From positions 1 through 16,312 of the forward strand of contig CBFGXP010000077.1 of the NCBI GenBank assembly GCA_965652775.1: a DNA stretch of 16,312 nucleotides, in the 5' to 3' direction. Shown here piece by piece: positions 8,130 through 15,101 of this stretch (the stretch's first letter is position 1; every line of letters begins with the position of its first letter). Made by a program: the position numbers and the translations under genes. The stretch comes from VBAS01 sp965652775 (GTDB lineage Bacteria > Bacteroidota > Bacteroidia > Chitinophagales > Chitinophagaceae). The notes beneath the pieces were generated by a model. The model worked only from the letters and a program-made list of their open reading frames with translations, had not been told where the DNA came from and did no database searches.

Positions 8130-8840
8130 TTACTTTTTTTGCCAGATCCCCAAAATACTTTTCCCGAATGAATAATTAAAAACCCTGTCTGATATTTTTG
8201 ACACAGGAACAATAAGTTTATCCCAAAAACTAACTTGTTTTGCCGTCGGATATTTTTGTTTTAATAAAAGCCTGTTGGTAAATGAAAGAAAAAAACCGGA
8301 AGAATCAAGATATCGAAGTGATTTTAGTTTTAGGGTTTCCGGTATTAGTGAACTCAATTCTTTTCTCTTGTATCTTCTGTAATGCCCGATCGCATTATCA
8401 AATTTGCTGTAAAGCGACTGAAAAGCCGGTGATAAAATGATGAGATGACCACCAGGATTTAAACAGGTGGCAGCAATTTCCATTTCCAGTTTGTCATTCT
8501 CTATATGTTCCAATACGTCTATGTATAAAATAGTATCAAACTGTGGTTTGGTCTCAAACGATGAAATGGTTCCTTCAACTACTTTGCAATTAGAGGGCAG
8601 TTCCTTGAGTGATATTTTCTTTCTCAAAAGTTCTGCCATTTCTGTATCCGGCTCCAGCAAGATCCATTGACCACAAACTCCACTATTCAGCATGTTGGTT
8701 GTAGCGCCAATACCAGCGCCACATTCCAGCACTGTTCCATGAATAAATGGTTGGATGAGCTGCGAAAAATATCTTTTCCAGTTGGTAGCGTTTTCAAATA
8801 ATTTCAATTCTTCCCCCGAATATTTCATCGATTCAGTCAT
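8130..8840 (-). CDS. Class I SAM-dependent methyltransferase with IGHYRRY motif (glycan-operon type)
   Basis: The 236-residue protein shows motif I V-L-E-C-G-A-G-I-G-A at 37-46, a strand-2 end L-L-E-P-D near 61-65, and Y-I-D-V-L-E-H-I-E-N-D at 106-116. It also has L-S-P-A-F-Q-S-L-Y-S-K-F-D followed by I-G-H-Y-R-R-Y at 151-157. It shares the last block with the methyltransferase at 5125-5862, and both end in a basic tail, so they look like diverged paralogues acting on similar substrates. The ATG at 8840 overlaps the end of the upstream GT2 gene by 8 bases; a second Met at residue 5 is an alternative start. No signal peptide or membrane span is obvious. The likely job is methylation of a glycan or lipid-linked sugar, inferred from the operon only. 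Confidence 0.9.
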   Translation of the reverse strand: MTESMKYSGEELKLFENATNWKRYFSQLIQPFIHGTVLECGAGIGATTNMLNSGVCGQWILLEPDTEMAELLRKKISLKELPSNCKVVEGTISSFETKPQFDTILYIDVLEHIENDKLEMEIAATCLNPGGHLIILSPAFQSLYSKFDNAIGHYRRYKRKELSSLIPETLKLKSLRYLDSSGFFLSFTNRLLLKQKYPTAKQVSFWDKLIVPVSKISDRVFNYSFGKSILGIWQKK

Positions 8841-9831
8841 GATTTGGTTTTTCGATACCCGCGGTATAATCGTTGTAATGAAGTCGCGGTATAAATTTTC
8901 TATTGGATTGAGAGGAAAGAAAAAGAAAAAGTGTGAACAACGATAATAAAATGCTTTGTAATAAAACTATAAGCATAGATGACATAATGGTTGATGCCCA
9001 GCCGGGAATTGCCAGATCAGTAAACCAGCGAATGCCGAGAATAATACAGATAGCAACGAAAGAAATGGTCATCAGTGTTACCGAAATCAATAATAAGCGA
9101 CTGGCCATTTGCTCTATAAAAACGGAAATAGCTCCAAAGCCATGAAGTAGCAGGCCAGTAAAGCTCATATGGGAATTGCCTGCATATCTTTTTCCTCTTG
9201 CTGTTTCAATTGAAATAAAAGGAAAGCCTCCTTTGATTATTGCTGCGGATAAATGATTCCAAATTTCATTGTGATAAACCAATGTGTTCAACACTGATCG
9301 GGGTAATACCATAAAATTGCCATAAGCAATTTTCTTTCCTGTCAGAATTCGGAAAAGAAATTTATAAAAGGAGTAGAATAACTGGAACAACAAAGGTTCT
9401 GTTCTTGAACCGCGATGTGCAAATATGATCCTGCCCGGAGACTGCGCCGCGGCGGCCATCAATACTGAAGCATCCTCAGGCCTGTCTTCTCCATCGCCAT
9501 CCATTATTAATACTGCATTGCAGGGTAGTTGATGATGAATGTACGCAAGACCAATAGCAATAGCTTTTTGATGCCCGACATTGCGGTGCAATTTTAGAAT
9601 TTGTATTGGCAACCCTGGGACCTGCGGAATTGTTTCCTTTATCTGTGAACCATCATCTATAATTAATAGCTCATAATGGCCTGAACCATTTTGTAAAAGA
9701 GGAGCAAGTTTAGCTACAAGTATTTTTAAAGATTCCCAATCATTATACACTGGGATGAGCAGTATGGTTTTTTCCGGAGGCAGGGTATTTGATTTTAAGG
9801 ATAAAGATAATTTACCATTGTCGTAATTCAT
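8833..9831 (-). CDS. GT2 glycosyltransferase with two C-terminal membrane spans (GtrB/ArnC/DPM-like)
   Basis: The 332-residue protein has a GT-A domain with L-L-I-P-V-Y-N-D at 24-31, I-I-D-D-G-S at 57-62, N-V-G-H-Q-K-A-I at 84-91 and D-G-D-G-E-D-R-P-E-D at 111-120, where D-G-D is the likely metal site. A-H-R-G-S-R follows near 138-143. Two strongly hydrophobic segments at about 246-269 and 283-306 anchor the C-terminus. This plan matches GtrB/ArnC-type enzymes that load undecaprenyl phosphate with a sugar at the inner membrane. It differs from the spanless GT2 at 5859-6575, so the operon has two non-identical donor-making enzymes. ATG 9831 overlaps the previous gene by 20 bases. The first 20 residues before the GT2 core are not conserved in any way I recognise. 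The sugar is unknown. Confidence 0.92.
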   Translation of the reverse strand: MNYDNGKLSLSLKSNTLPPEKTILLIPVYNDWESLKILVAKLAPLLQNGSGHYELLIIDDGSQIKETIPQVPGLPIQILKLHRNVGHQKAIAIGLAYIHHQLPCNAVLIMDGDGEDRPEDASVLMAAAAQSPGRIIFAHRGSRTEPLLFQLFYSFYKFLFRILTGKKIAYGNFMVLPRSVLNTLVYHNEIWNHLSAAIIKGGFPFISIETARGKRYAGNSHMSFTGLLLHGFGAISVFIEQMASRLLLISVTLMTISFVAICIILGIRWFTDLAIPGWASTIMSSMLIVLLQSILLSLFTLFLFLSSQSNRKFIPRLHYNDYTAGIEKPNHD

Positions 9832-10756
9832 CTCTTTTTAGAATAATAAACATTTGAGATGTTTTTGCAAAAGGCCTGCGAATGAAATCGAAAGCTGCAA
9901 ACAAAGAACTGAGAAAAGGAAAAAGCGGATGAAAAATTATCGGGCTTTCTTTTCCTGTCTTTACAAACCTTTTTTTGGACAGCCATGTAATGATGCTAAA
10001 TGCCCAGAATGGACCGCCTTGTGTGTATTTCAGCTCTGTTATTTTCAGATTTGTAGTTGTAAGCATCCTTCTAAAACTATTTTCTGAAAAAATGATCCAG
10101 TGACGTGGACAATGTAAACCACCCCAATATTTTTTCCTGAAAAGCCCGGCATCCAAAGAAAGAATGTTTGGGGTTTTTATTAAAACGATTCCACCGGGTT
10201 TAAGTGCTTGCTCGATCTTTTTTAAAACCAGTAATGGGTTGGCTACATGTTCCAGCAGGTTTAAAAGCAATACGAGGTCAAACTTTTCGCTGCTGGAAAA
10301 CTCTTCGATCCTGCCTGTAAAATATCGATGACCTTTTTCTTCTGCAATTTTTCTTGCATTGCTGTCAATGTCTACAATTTGGGTAACAATGATTCTGTCA
10401 TCTATATTTTTTGCTAGGTCACAAAGCCAGCCTGTACCACCTCCAATATCAAGCACATTAATGCTGTCACTTTTTATCTGTCTCAGAATTTTCTTAAAGA
10501 GTTTTTTATCCAGCCACTCCTTGATATGAAATGCCCAGTTTTTTTTTGCTGATTGAAATGAATAATAATTGGAAGGGTAGATTTTATGAAGCTCATCTTC
10601 TGGCACCGGGAAAATGAAAATCGTAATACAATTTTTGCATTGATAATATTTGTATTCATTGCTTGTGGATGCGTATTCATGATCCTTTGCTACTGACCAA
10701 AGTGTCGTTTTGTCGCTACCGCAAAGGGGGCAGTTTATATTTTGCGTTGCATTCAT
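9812..10756 (-). CDS. SAM-dependent methyltransferase with N-terminal zinc ribbon
   Basis: The 314-residue protein begins with a four-cysteine zinc ribbon: C9-x2-C12 and C40-x2-C43. A class I methyltransferase core follows, with motif I V-L-D-I-G-G-G-T-G-W-L at 101-111, an acidic strand-2 end V-D-I-D at 128-131, and L-N-L-L-E-H-V-A-N-P at 165-174. G-G-I-V-L-I-K-T-P-N comes next. This layout (ribbon plus Methyltransf_23-like domain) is frequent in O-antigen and other surface-glycan loci, including C-methyltransferases for deoxysugars; which reaction applies here is not visible. The C-terminal 60 residues contain hydrophobic patches near a helix but no clear transmembrane anchor. The ATG at 10756 overlaps the desaturase stop in an ATGA, and the end overlaps the next GT2 start by 20 bases, so it sits inside the same operon. 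Confidence 0.9.
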   Translation of the reverse strand: MNATQNINCPLCGSDKTTLWSVAKDHEYASTSNEYKYYQCKNCITIFIFPVPEDELHKIYPSNYYSFQSAKKNWAFHIKEWLDKKLFKKILRQIKSDSINVLDIGGGTGWLCDLAKNIDDRIIVTQIVDIDSNARKIAEEKGHRYFTGRIEEFSSSEKFDLVLLLNLLEHVANPLLVLKKIEQALKPGGIVLIKTPNILSLDAGLFRKKYWGGLHCPRHWIIFSENSFRRMLTTTNLKITELKYTQGGPFWAFSIITWLSKKRFVKTGKESPIIFHPLFPFLSSLFAAFDFIRRPFAKTSQMFIILKRDELRQW

Positions 10757-11727
10757 TTACGGGTAAGCCAAAGCTTCTTGAAGGCTGCAAAGTAGGTAGT
10801 TTTAGAACTTTGAATTATTTCTTTTGTTTTGTCGCAGCTTATTAAAAATAGCTCCACCTTCCCTAATGCTGTAAACGGTAATACGGGGTCCCAATGATGG
10901 ATCATATGTTTATTAAACCCTGCAGGACCCATTAACTTACTGAATGCGCTATCAGTAAAAAGTCGGCTAATCTTTCCTTTTGGCGAATTATAAAATGTTG
11001 TGTCAGACGCCGCCAGTTCATCCCTATGTTCTATTAGTTGCCTGATAGTTGCAAAAAATGGAAAAAAAACAAGCATGGCTAATATCCATACGATGGCCAA
11101 TTGGTAGTTTTTGAACCCAATAGCTGCAAAAAGAAATGCGCTATTAATAACAAATCCTATCCATAGCATCATGATCGATTTTTTTCTTAATTCTTTTTCC
11201 AGGACGTGCTTATTGTTTTTATTTAACATTATTCTCAGAACGTGAACACCACTGAATGTTTCAAAAATGAATTTTCCGGATAATACATTGAAGTATGAAT
11301 TTTCAGGATCTGTATCTGTAGCTAAATGCTGGTGGTGCAGCCAGTGGATTTTTCTATAAACTTTTATGTGCAGACCAGTCCATGAGCATAGAAAAACATT
11401 GGCCAGCATATCATTTGTTTTTTTGTCTCTATGCAAATAATAATGTCCCGCTTCATGAACAAATAAGTTTATATATGCAACTGTGAAACCTGTAAGTATA
11501 GAAAAGACGGGAATTGTAAGTAAGTACCAATTAGGTATTGTATTTTCAAGTATAACGAAAATGAGTAGTAAAGCAGCAAGACAAAGTAATCCTGTTATTA
11601 TGTGAAGCCAGGTTTTAACATAATCAGGTTTCAGTGTTTGTCTGAATTTCGTATATGACAAACCTTCTGAATTGATCACATCATTAAAAGGGATTCCTTC
11701 AAGGTTGGATGTCATAGGACCTGTCAT
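10753..11727 (-). CDS. Membrane fatty-acid desaturase / hydroxylase-like di-iron protein
   Basis: The 324-residue membrane protein carries the histidine boxes of the fatty-acid desaturase superfamily: H-E-A-G-H at 91-95 with H99, H-W-L-H-H at 128-132 with H134, and H-M-I-H-H at 274-278. An additional E-H-R-D-E lies at 233-237. These bind a di-iron centre used to desaturate or hydroxylate acyl chains or other lipids with O2. Four to five hydrophobic segments flank the boxes (about 40-60, 66-90, 187-204, 208-228). It is the first gene of the operon. ATG 11727 is used; ATG at residue 5 (11715) is an alternative. Linking a desaturase with glycosyltransferases suggests that a lipid part of the product is modified, although sugar or carotenoid-like substrates cannot be excluded. 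Neither the regiochemistry nor the substrate is visible. Confidence 0.9.
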   Translation of the reverse strand: MTGPMTSNLEGIPFNDVINSEGLSYTKFRQTLKPDYVKTWLHIITGLLCLAALLLIFVILENTIPNWYLLTIPVFSILTGFTVAYINLFVHEAGHYYLHRDKKTNDMLANVFLCSWTGLHIKVYRKIHWLHHQHLATDTDPENSYFNVLSGKFIFETFSGVHVLRIMLNKNNKHVLEKELRKKSIMMLWIGFVINSAFLFAAIGFKNYQLAIVWILAMLVFFPFFATIRQLIEHRDELAASDTTFYNSPKGKISRLFTDSAFSKLMGPAGFNKHMIHHWDPVLPFTALGKVELFLISCDKTKEIIQSSKTTYFAAFKKLWLTRK

Positions 11728-11748
11728 GTTCTGTAAAAATACTGATGC

Positions 11749-11778
11749 GGAAACTATTCCTGAATGCTGACAATCAAA
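11749..11778 (-). promoter_or_regulatory. Possible promoter of the eight-gene operon
   Basis: On the minus strand TTTG (11778-11775), an 18-base spacer and TAGTTTCC (11756-11749) resemble the Bacteroidota -33/-7 pair (TTTG and TAnnTTTG, one mismatch in the -7 box). The ATG of the desaturase gene is 21 bases further on. No other candidate in the 158-base divergent gap is better, but a one-mismatch match is weak evidence. Confidence 0.35.
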
Positions 11779-11885
11779 TTTCCTGATGATAAATTCAATT
11801 TTCGTTGATTTTCTCCTAATTGTTTAGTTTCATAGCGCTGGCGATTGTTATACCAGTTAAACTCATGTTCACAGATAAGCAAATT

Positions 11886-13001
11886 ATGGATGATAAAGAA
11901 AGGATATTTGGTTTGGATGTAATGCGGGCCGTGGCAATTTTATTTGTTGTTTTTGGGCACACGGTTTTTTTACTTCCGTTTCCCAAATCAATCGGCTTTT
12001 TAATTTTTCAATACTTTGGTTTTTTTGGCGTCGAGATTTTTTTTGTATTAAGCGGATATCTTGTCGGCAGGATCCTGTTGCGAAGTTTGAATGCGGGACC
12101 AGTAAGTTTCAGAACTATCCGTCATTTCTGGACAAGGCGCTGGTTCCGTACACTGCCGGGTTATTATCTTGCCCTTTTGTTAACAGCAATCGTTTATTAT
12201 TTTTCCTATAAGGAATTTGTTTTTGCAGAACCGAATCATCTGTTGTACCTGGTTTTTTTGCAAAATTTTGTATCACCTCATCCTGATTTTTTCCCGTTGG
12301 CATGGAGCCTTAGTATGGAAGAATGGTTTTACTTTTTACTGCCTTTATGGTTTATTCTTTTCTATTGGCTCATCAGGAATAAGAAAGTTTACCAGTTGGC
12401 CTCGATCATTTCTTTTTTATTGTTAATAGTAATGATCAGAGTTATAGTAGTTTCTGTGAATAACCCGGAATGGGATAATCAAATTAAACGAATCGTCGTC
12501 CTCAGGCTTGATGCTTTAACAACCGGGGTGCTGGCTGGGTTTATTCATCTTTATTATAGAGATCATTGGAACCGATATGCAAATTTGTTTTTATTTATCG
12601 GTATAACGCTGTTGACGGCTGCTTCAATATATTTTTGTCTTAAGCGGATGGATGACGATTTGCCCGGCAATTTTTTTTGGAAGACTTTTTATTTCAACGT
12701 GGTCAGTTTTGCCATTGCTTTTTTACTCCCTTATTTAACGAAAATCCGGGTTAGGCGGCATCTCATTTTTAGTAAAGTAATAACTCATATCAGCATCGTT
12801 TCATATTCAATGTACCTGACTCATATACTTGTAATGTTTGTTGTAATAACATTACTTAACAAATTAAATGCTGAAGACAATTATATTTTAAAATTTATTT
12901 CCTGCTGGGTTTTTTGCATAATCAGCGCCACAATTCTATACAGGGTATATGAATTACCCATGACAAACCTGAGAGAAAAATCTGGAAAGCCGAAACTGTA
13001 A
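11886..13001 (+). CDS. Acyltransferase family 3 (OafA/YrhL-like) membrane protein
   Basis: A multi-pass protein of about 371 residues. It starts with the family signature G-L-D-V-M-R-A-V-A-I-L-F-V-V-F-G-H (Arg14, His25 from ATG 11886), which lies in the first span and matches the conserved R and H of acyltransferase-3 enzymes. Further on are F-F-G-V-E-I-F-F-V-L-S-G-Y, R-R-W-F-R-T-L-P-G-Y-Y and W-S-L-S-M-E-E-W-F-Y-F-L-L-P-L. Such enzymes move acetyl or other acyl groups from the cytoplasm onto extracellular sugars. The open frame reaches back to a TTG at 11820, but that adds an unrelated hydrophobic stretch; ATG 11886 or ATG 11865 fits the family better. The gene runs divergently from the operon and convergently with the other acyltransferase gene, 8 bases apart. 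The acceptor is unknown; acylation of the neighbouring operon's product is an inference. Confidence 0.88.
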   Translation: MDDKERIFGLDVMRAVAILFVVFGHTVFLLPFPKSIGFLIFQYFGFFGVEIFFVLSGYLVGRILLRSLNAGPVSFRTIRHFWTRRWFRTLPGYYLALLLTAIVYYFSYKEFVFAEPNHLLYLVFLQNFVSPHPDFFPLAWSLSMEEWFYFLLPLWFILFYWLIRNKKVYQLASIISFLLLIVMIRVIVVSVNNPEWDNQIKRIVVLRLDALTTGVLAGFIHLYYRDHWNRYANLFLFIGITLLTAASIYFCLKRMDDDLPGNFFWKTFYFNVVSFAIAFLLPYLTKIRVRRHLIFSKVITHISIVSYSMYLTHILVMFVVITLLNKLNAEDNYILKFISCWVFCIISATILYRVYELPMTNLREKSGKPKL

Positions 13002-13009
13002 ACTTTTAC

Positions 13010-14128
13010 TTAATCAAATCTTTTTTTCAACTTCAAAAAATGTTTTTCAAAAAGATGATAACTCGCTACACTTACCAGTAAACCAGCTAGCGTTGCAAGC
13101 AACGACGAAAGGAACATCGCCAGGTACCCGTTAGTGCTCATAATTTCGCCGACAATTTTATCCGTATATGGTTTTACCAAAAGAAATACCGGCCAGTGAA
13201 AGATATAAAAGCCATAGGAATATTTTCCAAGAAAACGTAAAACACGATTTGTCAGGATATGATTCACAACCCGGTTTTCTTTCATAACAGCTTCATAAAC
13301 CACAATCGCAAAAATCAGTGAAAAGGTTGTAAATCCTGCAATTCCCCAAACAGGGAAATCGGGACTTTGATTTTGTTTGTACAAATAGAAGAGATAGTTG
13401 ACTGCTGTCAATGTAAGAAGGAAGAAAGTAAAATACTTTCTTAGAAGATGAATATTGATCTTATAAATGGCTGCTAGCATAGAGCCAATGAGGATACCGT
13501 CGATTCGGGTAAAAAGAAATGCTCTTTCATAAGCGGGATAGTCTTCTTTGTTTTCCCAAATATAAAACCGGGCAACAATGACAATGATCAGTAATAGGAC
13601 ACAGAGAAAGAGTATCCTTTTAGGCTTTTTTAATAGCAATATTATTAATGGCCATAGGAGGTAATATTGTTCTTCTATTGCCAATGACCAGTAATGATTC
13701 AATGCTATACCGCTTTCATCACTTTTAATTATGAGTGGCCAGTTTTGAAGATATGTCCAGAACCAAACCTGGTGTTCCCTGTAATAAGACATTTCAAGAA
13801 GGGAGGGATTGATCGCGGGAACAATGAATAGAAAAAGAAGTAGTGAAAAATAATAAAGCGGAAAAATTCTTAAAACACGCCGGGCATAGAAATTTTTGAA
13901 ATAATTTTCTGATGAAAGTGAATTTAAAAGAATATTGGTAATGAGAAAGCCAGAAAGCACAAAGAAAAGATCAACACCAAGCCAACCGTAATTAAAATAT
14001 TCAATGAAATTGAAATTATGATAAAGGATTACAAGGATAATTGCAATTCCTCTCAATCCATCAAGAGCCGGGTAATGGGTTCTGTGGAATGATCCCTGGT
14101 TTTGGGATATTGAAATTGGGTTAGTAAT
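13010..14128 (-). CDS. Acyltransferase family 3 membrane protein with an uncertain, non-canonical start
   Basis: An OafA-like acyltransferase with about 10 hydrophobic spans. The family N-terminus is A-L-D-G-L-R-G-I-A-I-I-L-V-I-L-Y-H, with the catalytic-type His in the first span. G-W-L-G-V-D-L-F-F-V-L-S-G-F, R-R-V-L-R-I-F-P-L-Y-Y and H-Y-W-S-L-A-I-E-E-Q-Y-Y-L-L-W-P-L follow. The only conventional start before this core is TTG at 14056, which is the Leu inside D-G-L-R-G and would cut the motif. The frame is open upstream to 14143 without ATG, GTG or TTG, and still encodes Y-P-A-L-D-G. I set the start at ATT 14128, 7 bases after the ribE stop, giving about 372 residues; this is a guess. ATA 14110 or a sequencing or real mutation of a former ATG are alternatives. 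It is probably co-transcribed with ribE. Confidence 0.82.
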   Translation of the reverse strand: MTNPISISQNQGSFHRTHYPALDGLRGIAIILVILYHNFNFIEYFNYGWLGVDLFFVLSGFLITNILLNSLSSENYFKNFYARRVLRIFPLYYFSLLLFLFIVPAINPSLLEMSYYREHQVWFWTYLQNWPLIIKSDESGIALNHYWSLAIEEQYYLLWPLIILLLKKPKRILFLCVLLLIIVIVARFYIWENKEDYPAYERAFLFTRIDGILIGSMLAAIYKINIHLLRKYFTFFLLTLTAVNYLFYLYKQNQSPDFPVWGIAGFTTFSLIFAIVVYEAVMKENRVVNHILTNRVLRFLGKYSYGFYIFHWPVFLLVKPYTDKIVGEIMSTNGYLAMFLSSLLATLAGLLVSVASYHLFEKHFLKLKKRFD

Positions 14129-14135
14129 GGTAAGT

Positions 14136-14726
14136 TTATTTATTCAAAGATAATTTCCGGTTGATGTATTTCCCAAGCATATCAAATTCAATATTCACTT
14201 TTTGTCCCATGTTCACCAGGTTCATATTGGTATTTTCAAATGTATACGGAATGATAGCAACGTCGAAATTCGTATCGCTTACATTAAAAGCAGTAAGGCT
14301 AATGCCATTAACAGTGATCGATCCTTTTTCAATTATCAGTGAATTGAATTCCTTTGGAAATTCAAAACGAAATAAACAGCTTCCATCTTTTTCTTTTCTA
14401 TCCACACATAATGCAGTGGAGTCCACATGGCCCTGTACAAAATGACCATCCAGGCGATCAGTTATTTTTAAACACCTTTCGAGGTTAACCGGAGTACCCA
14501 CAAGCCAATCATTCAAATTCGTTTTTGCCAGGGTTTCATCAATTGCGGTCACCCGGTGCCGGTTATTTTTTATTTCCTCAACCGTCAGACAAACACCATT
14601 GTGTGCAACACTCTGATCCACCTTTAGTTTTGAAGAAATGGGGGATTTGATCCAGTAGGTTTTGTTCCTGCCTTTTTCAATTACTTTCCTGACTATGCCC
14701 TGTGTTTCAACTATTCCCGTAAACAT
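14136..14726 (-). CDS. ribE: Riboflavin synthase alpha subunit
   Basis: The 196-residue protein makes riboflavin from two molecules of 6,7-dimethyl-8-ribityllumazine, the last step of riboflavin synthesis. It starts with the family hallmark M-F-T-G-I-V-E at residues 1-7. Two lumazine-binding barrels follow, visible as a repeated pattern: N-G-V-C-L-T-V at 43-49 in the first, then G-H-F-V-Q-G-H-V-D at 94-102, K-G-S-I-T-V-N-G-I-S-L-T at 134-145 and I-P-Y-T-F-E-N-T at 159-166 in the second. Length is typical for the family (about 195-215). ATG 14726 is certain because the hallmark begins at it. No FMN riboswitch is visible in the 100-base gap to rpsU, so regulation is not evident. The downstream acyltransferase gene begins about 7 bases after its stop; the two functions are unrelated, so this is probably simple proximity. 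Confidence 0.97.
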   Translation of the reverse strand: MFTGIVETQGIVRKVIEKGRNKTYWIKSPISSKLKVDQSVAHNGVCLTVEEIKNNRHRVTAIDETLAKTNLNDWLVGTPVNLERCLKITDRLDGHFVQGHVDSTALCVDRKEKDGSCLFRFEFPKEFNSLIIEKGSITVNGISLTAFNVSDTNFDVAIIPYTFENTNMNLVNMGQKVNIEFDMLGKYINRKLSLNK

Positions 14727-14780
14727 GATGGCAAATTAACCCATTTTCCACTTTCATTTCCGATTTTCAGGTTTGCCTCC

Positions 14781-14788
14781 TATCTTTG
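14781..14788 (+). promoter_or_regulatory. -7 box of the rpsU promoter
   Basis: TATCTTTG matches the Bacteroidota consensus TAnnTTTG perfectly and lies 38 bases before the rpsU ATG. This gives a short leader that contains the SD. A convincing -33 TTG is not seen; a TTTG lies too close (6 bases) to serve. Confidence 0.65.
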
Positions 14789-14809
14789 CTGCCCATTAAA
14801 AAAATACCA

Positions 14810-14826
14810 AAGGAGGTATATTAAAA
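14810..14826 (+). promoter_or_regulatory. Strong Shine-Dalgarno of rpsU, unusual for this phylum
   Basis: AAGGAGGT at 14810-14817 is a near-perfect complement of the 16S rRNA 3' end, with 9 bases to the ATG. The other genes in this window do not show a comparable SD. In Bacteroidota the anti-SD is covered by bS21 together with bS18 and bS6, so a strong SD on the bS21 gene itself suggests feedback: ribosomes lacking bS21 can read it. Confidence 0.85.
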
Positions 14827-15024
14827 ATGCTGATCATTGATTCAAAAGATTGCGAAAACATAGACAAGGCGCTTAAAAAGTATAAAAAGAAGTTTGAGAA
14901 AAGCAAAATACTGCTTCAGCTTCGCGAACGCCAATCATACACCAAGCCGTCAGTAAGACGCCGCGGACAAGTGTTGAAAGCTGTGTACAAGCAAAAAATT
15001 GCCAGCGGAAAAATCGAAAGTTAA
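14827..15024 (+). CDS. rpsU: 30S ribosomal protein bS21
   Basis: The 65-residue, strongly basic protein shows bS21 features: an acidic beta start (M-L-I-I-D-S-K-D), a helical K-K-Y-K-K-K-F-E-K segment around 17-25, R-E-R-Q-S-Y-T-K-P-S at 33-42 and R-R-R-G at 44-47. It binds the 30S platform near the 3' end of 16S rRNA. In Bacteroidota it helps hide the anti-SD, which explains why most messages of the phylum start without an SD. It has its own promoter, a strong SD and a following hairpin, so it can be expressed as a single-gene unit; read-through would reach the recombinase and hpf. Length and composition are normal for the phylum. Confidence 0.97.
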   Translation: MLIIDSKDCENIDKALKKYKKKFEKSKILLQLRERQSYTKPSVRRRGQVLKAVYKQKIASGKIES

Positions 15025-15046
15025 TATACCCGCCAAATATTTTGAG

Positions 15047-15086
15047 ATAGCTACCCCGATTATATCGTGGTAGCTATTTGTTTTTG
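15047..15086 (+). terminator. Rho-independent terminator after rpsU
   Basis: ATAGCTACC (15047-15055) pairs with GGTAGCTAT (15069-15077). Inside the stem CGAT (15057-15060) pairs with ATCG (15064-15067) around a 3-base loop, with one mismatch between the two helices. TTTGTTTTTG follows. The recombinase ATG is 16 bases beyond, so the gene after it depends on read-through or a promoter within or after the hairpin. Confidence 0.88.
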
Positions 15087-15101
15087 TAGTTTAGTGGTGA
15101 A

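Noticed and set aside
11820..11885. TTG at 11820 as the acyltransferase start
   Set aside because: It adds 22 residues unlike the family N-terminus; ATG 11886 (or 11865) puts the conserved R and H at the usual distance.
14727..14826. FMN riboswitch upstream of ribE
   Set aside because: The gap to rpsU is only 100 bases, and much of it is the rpsU promoter and leader; none of the conserved FMN-aptamer segments is seen.
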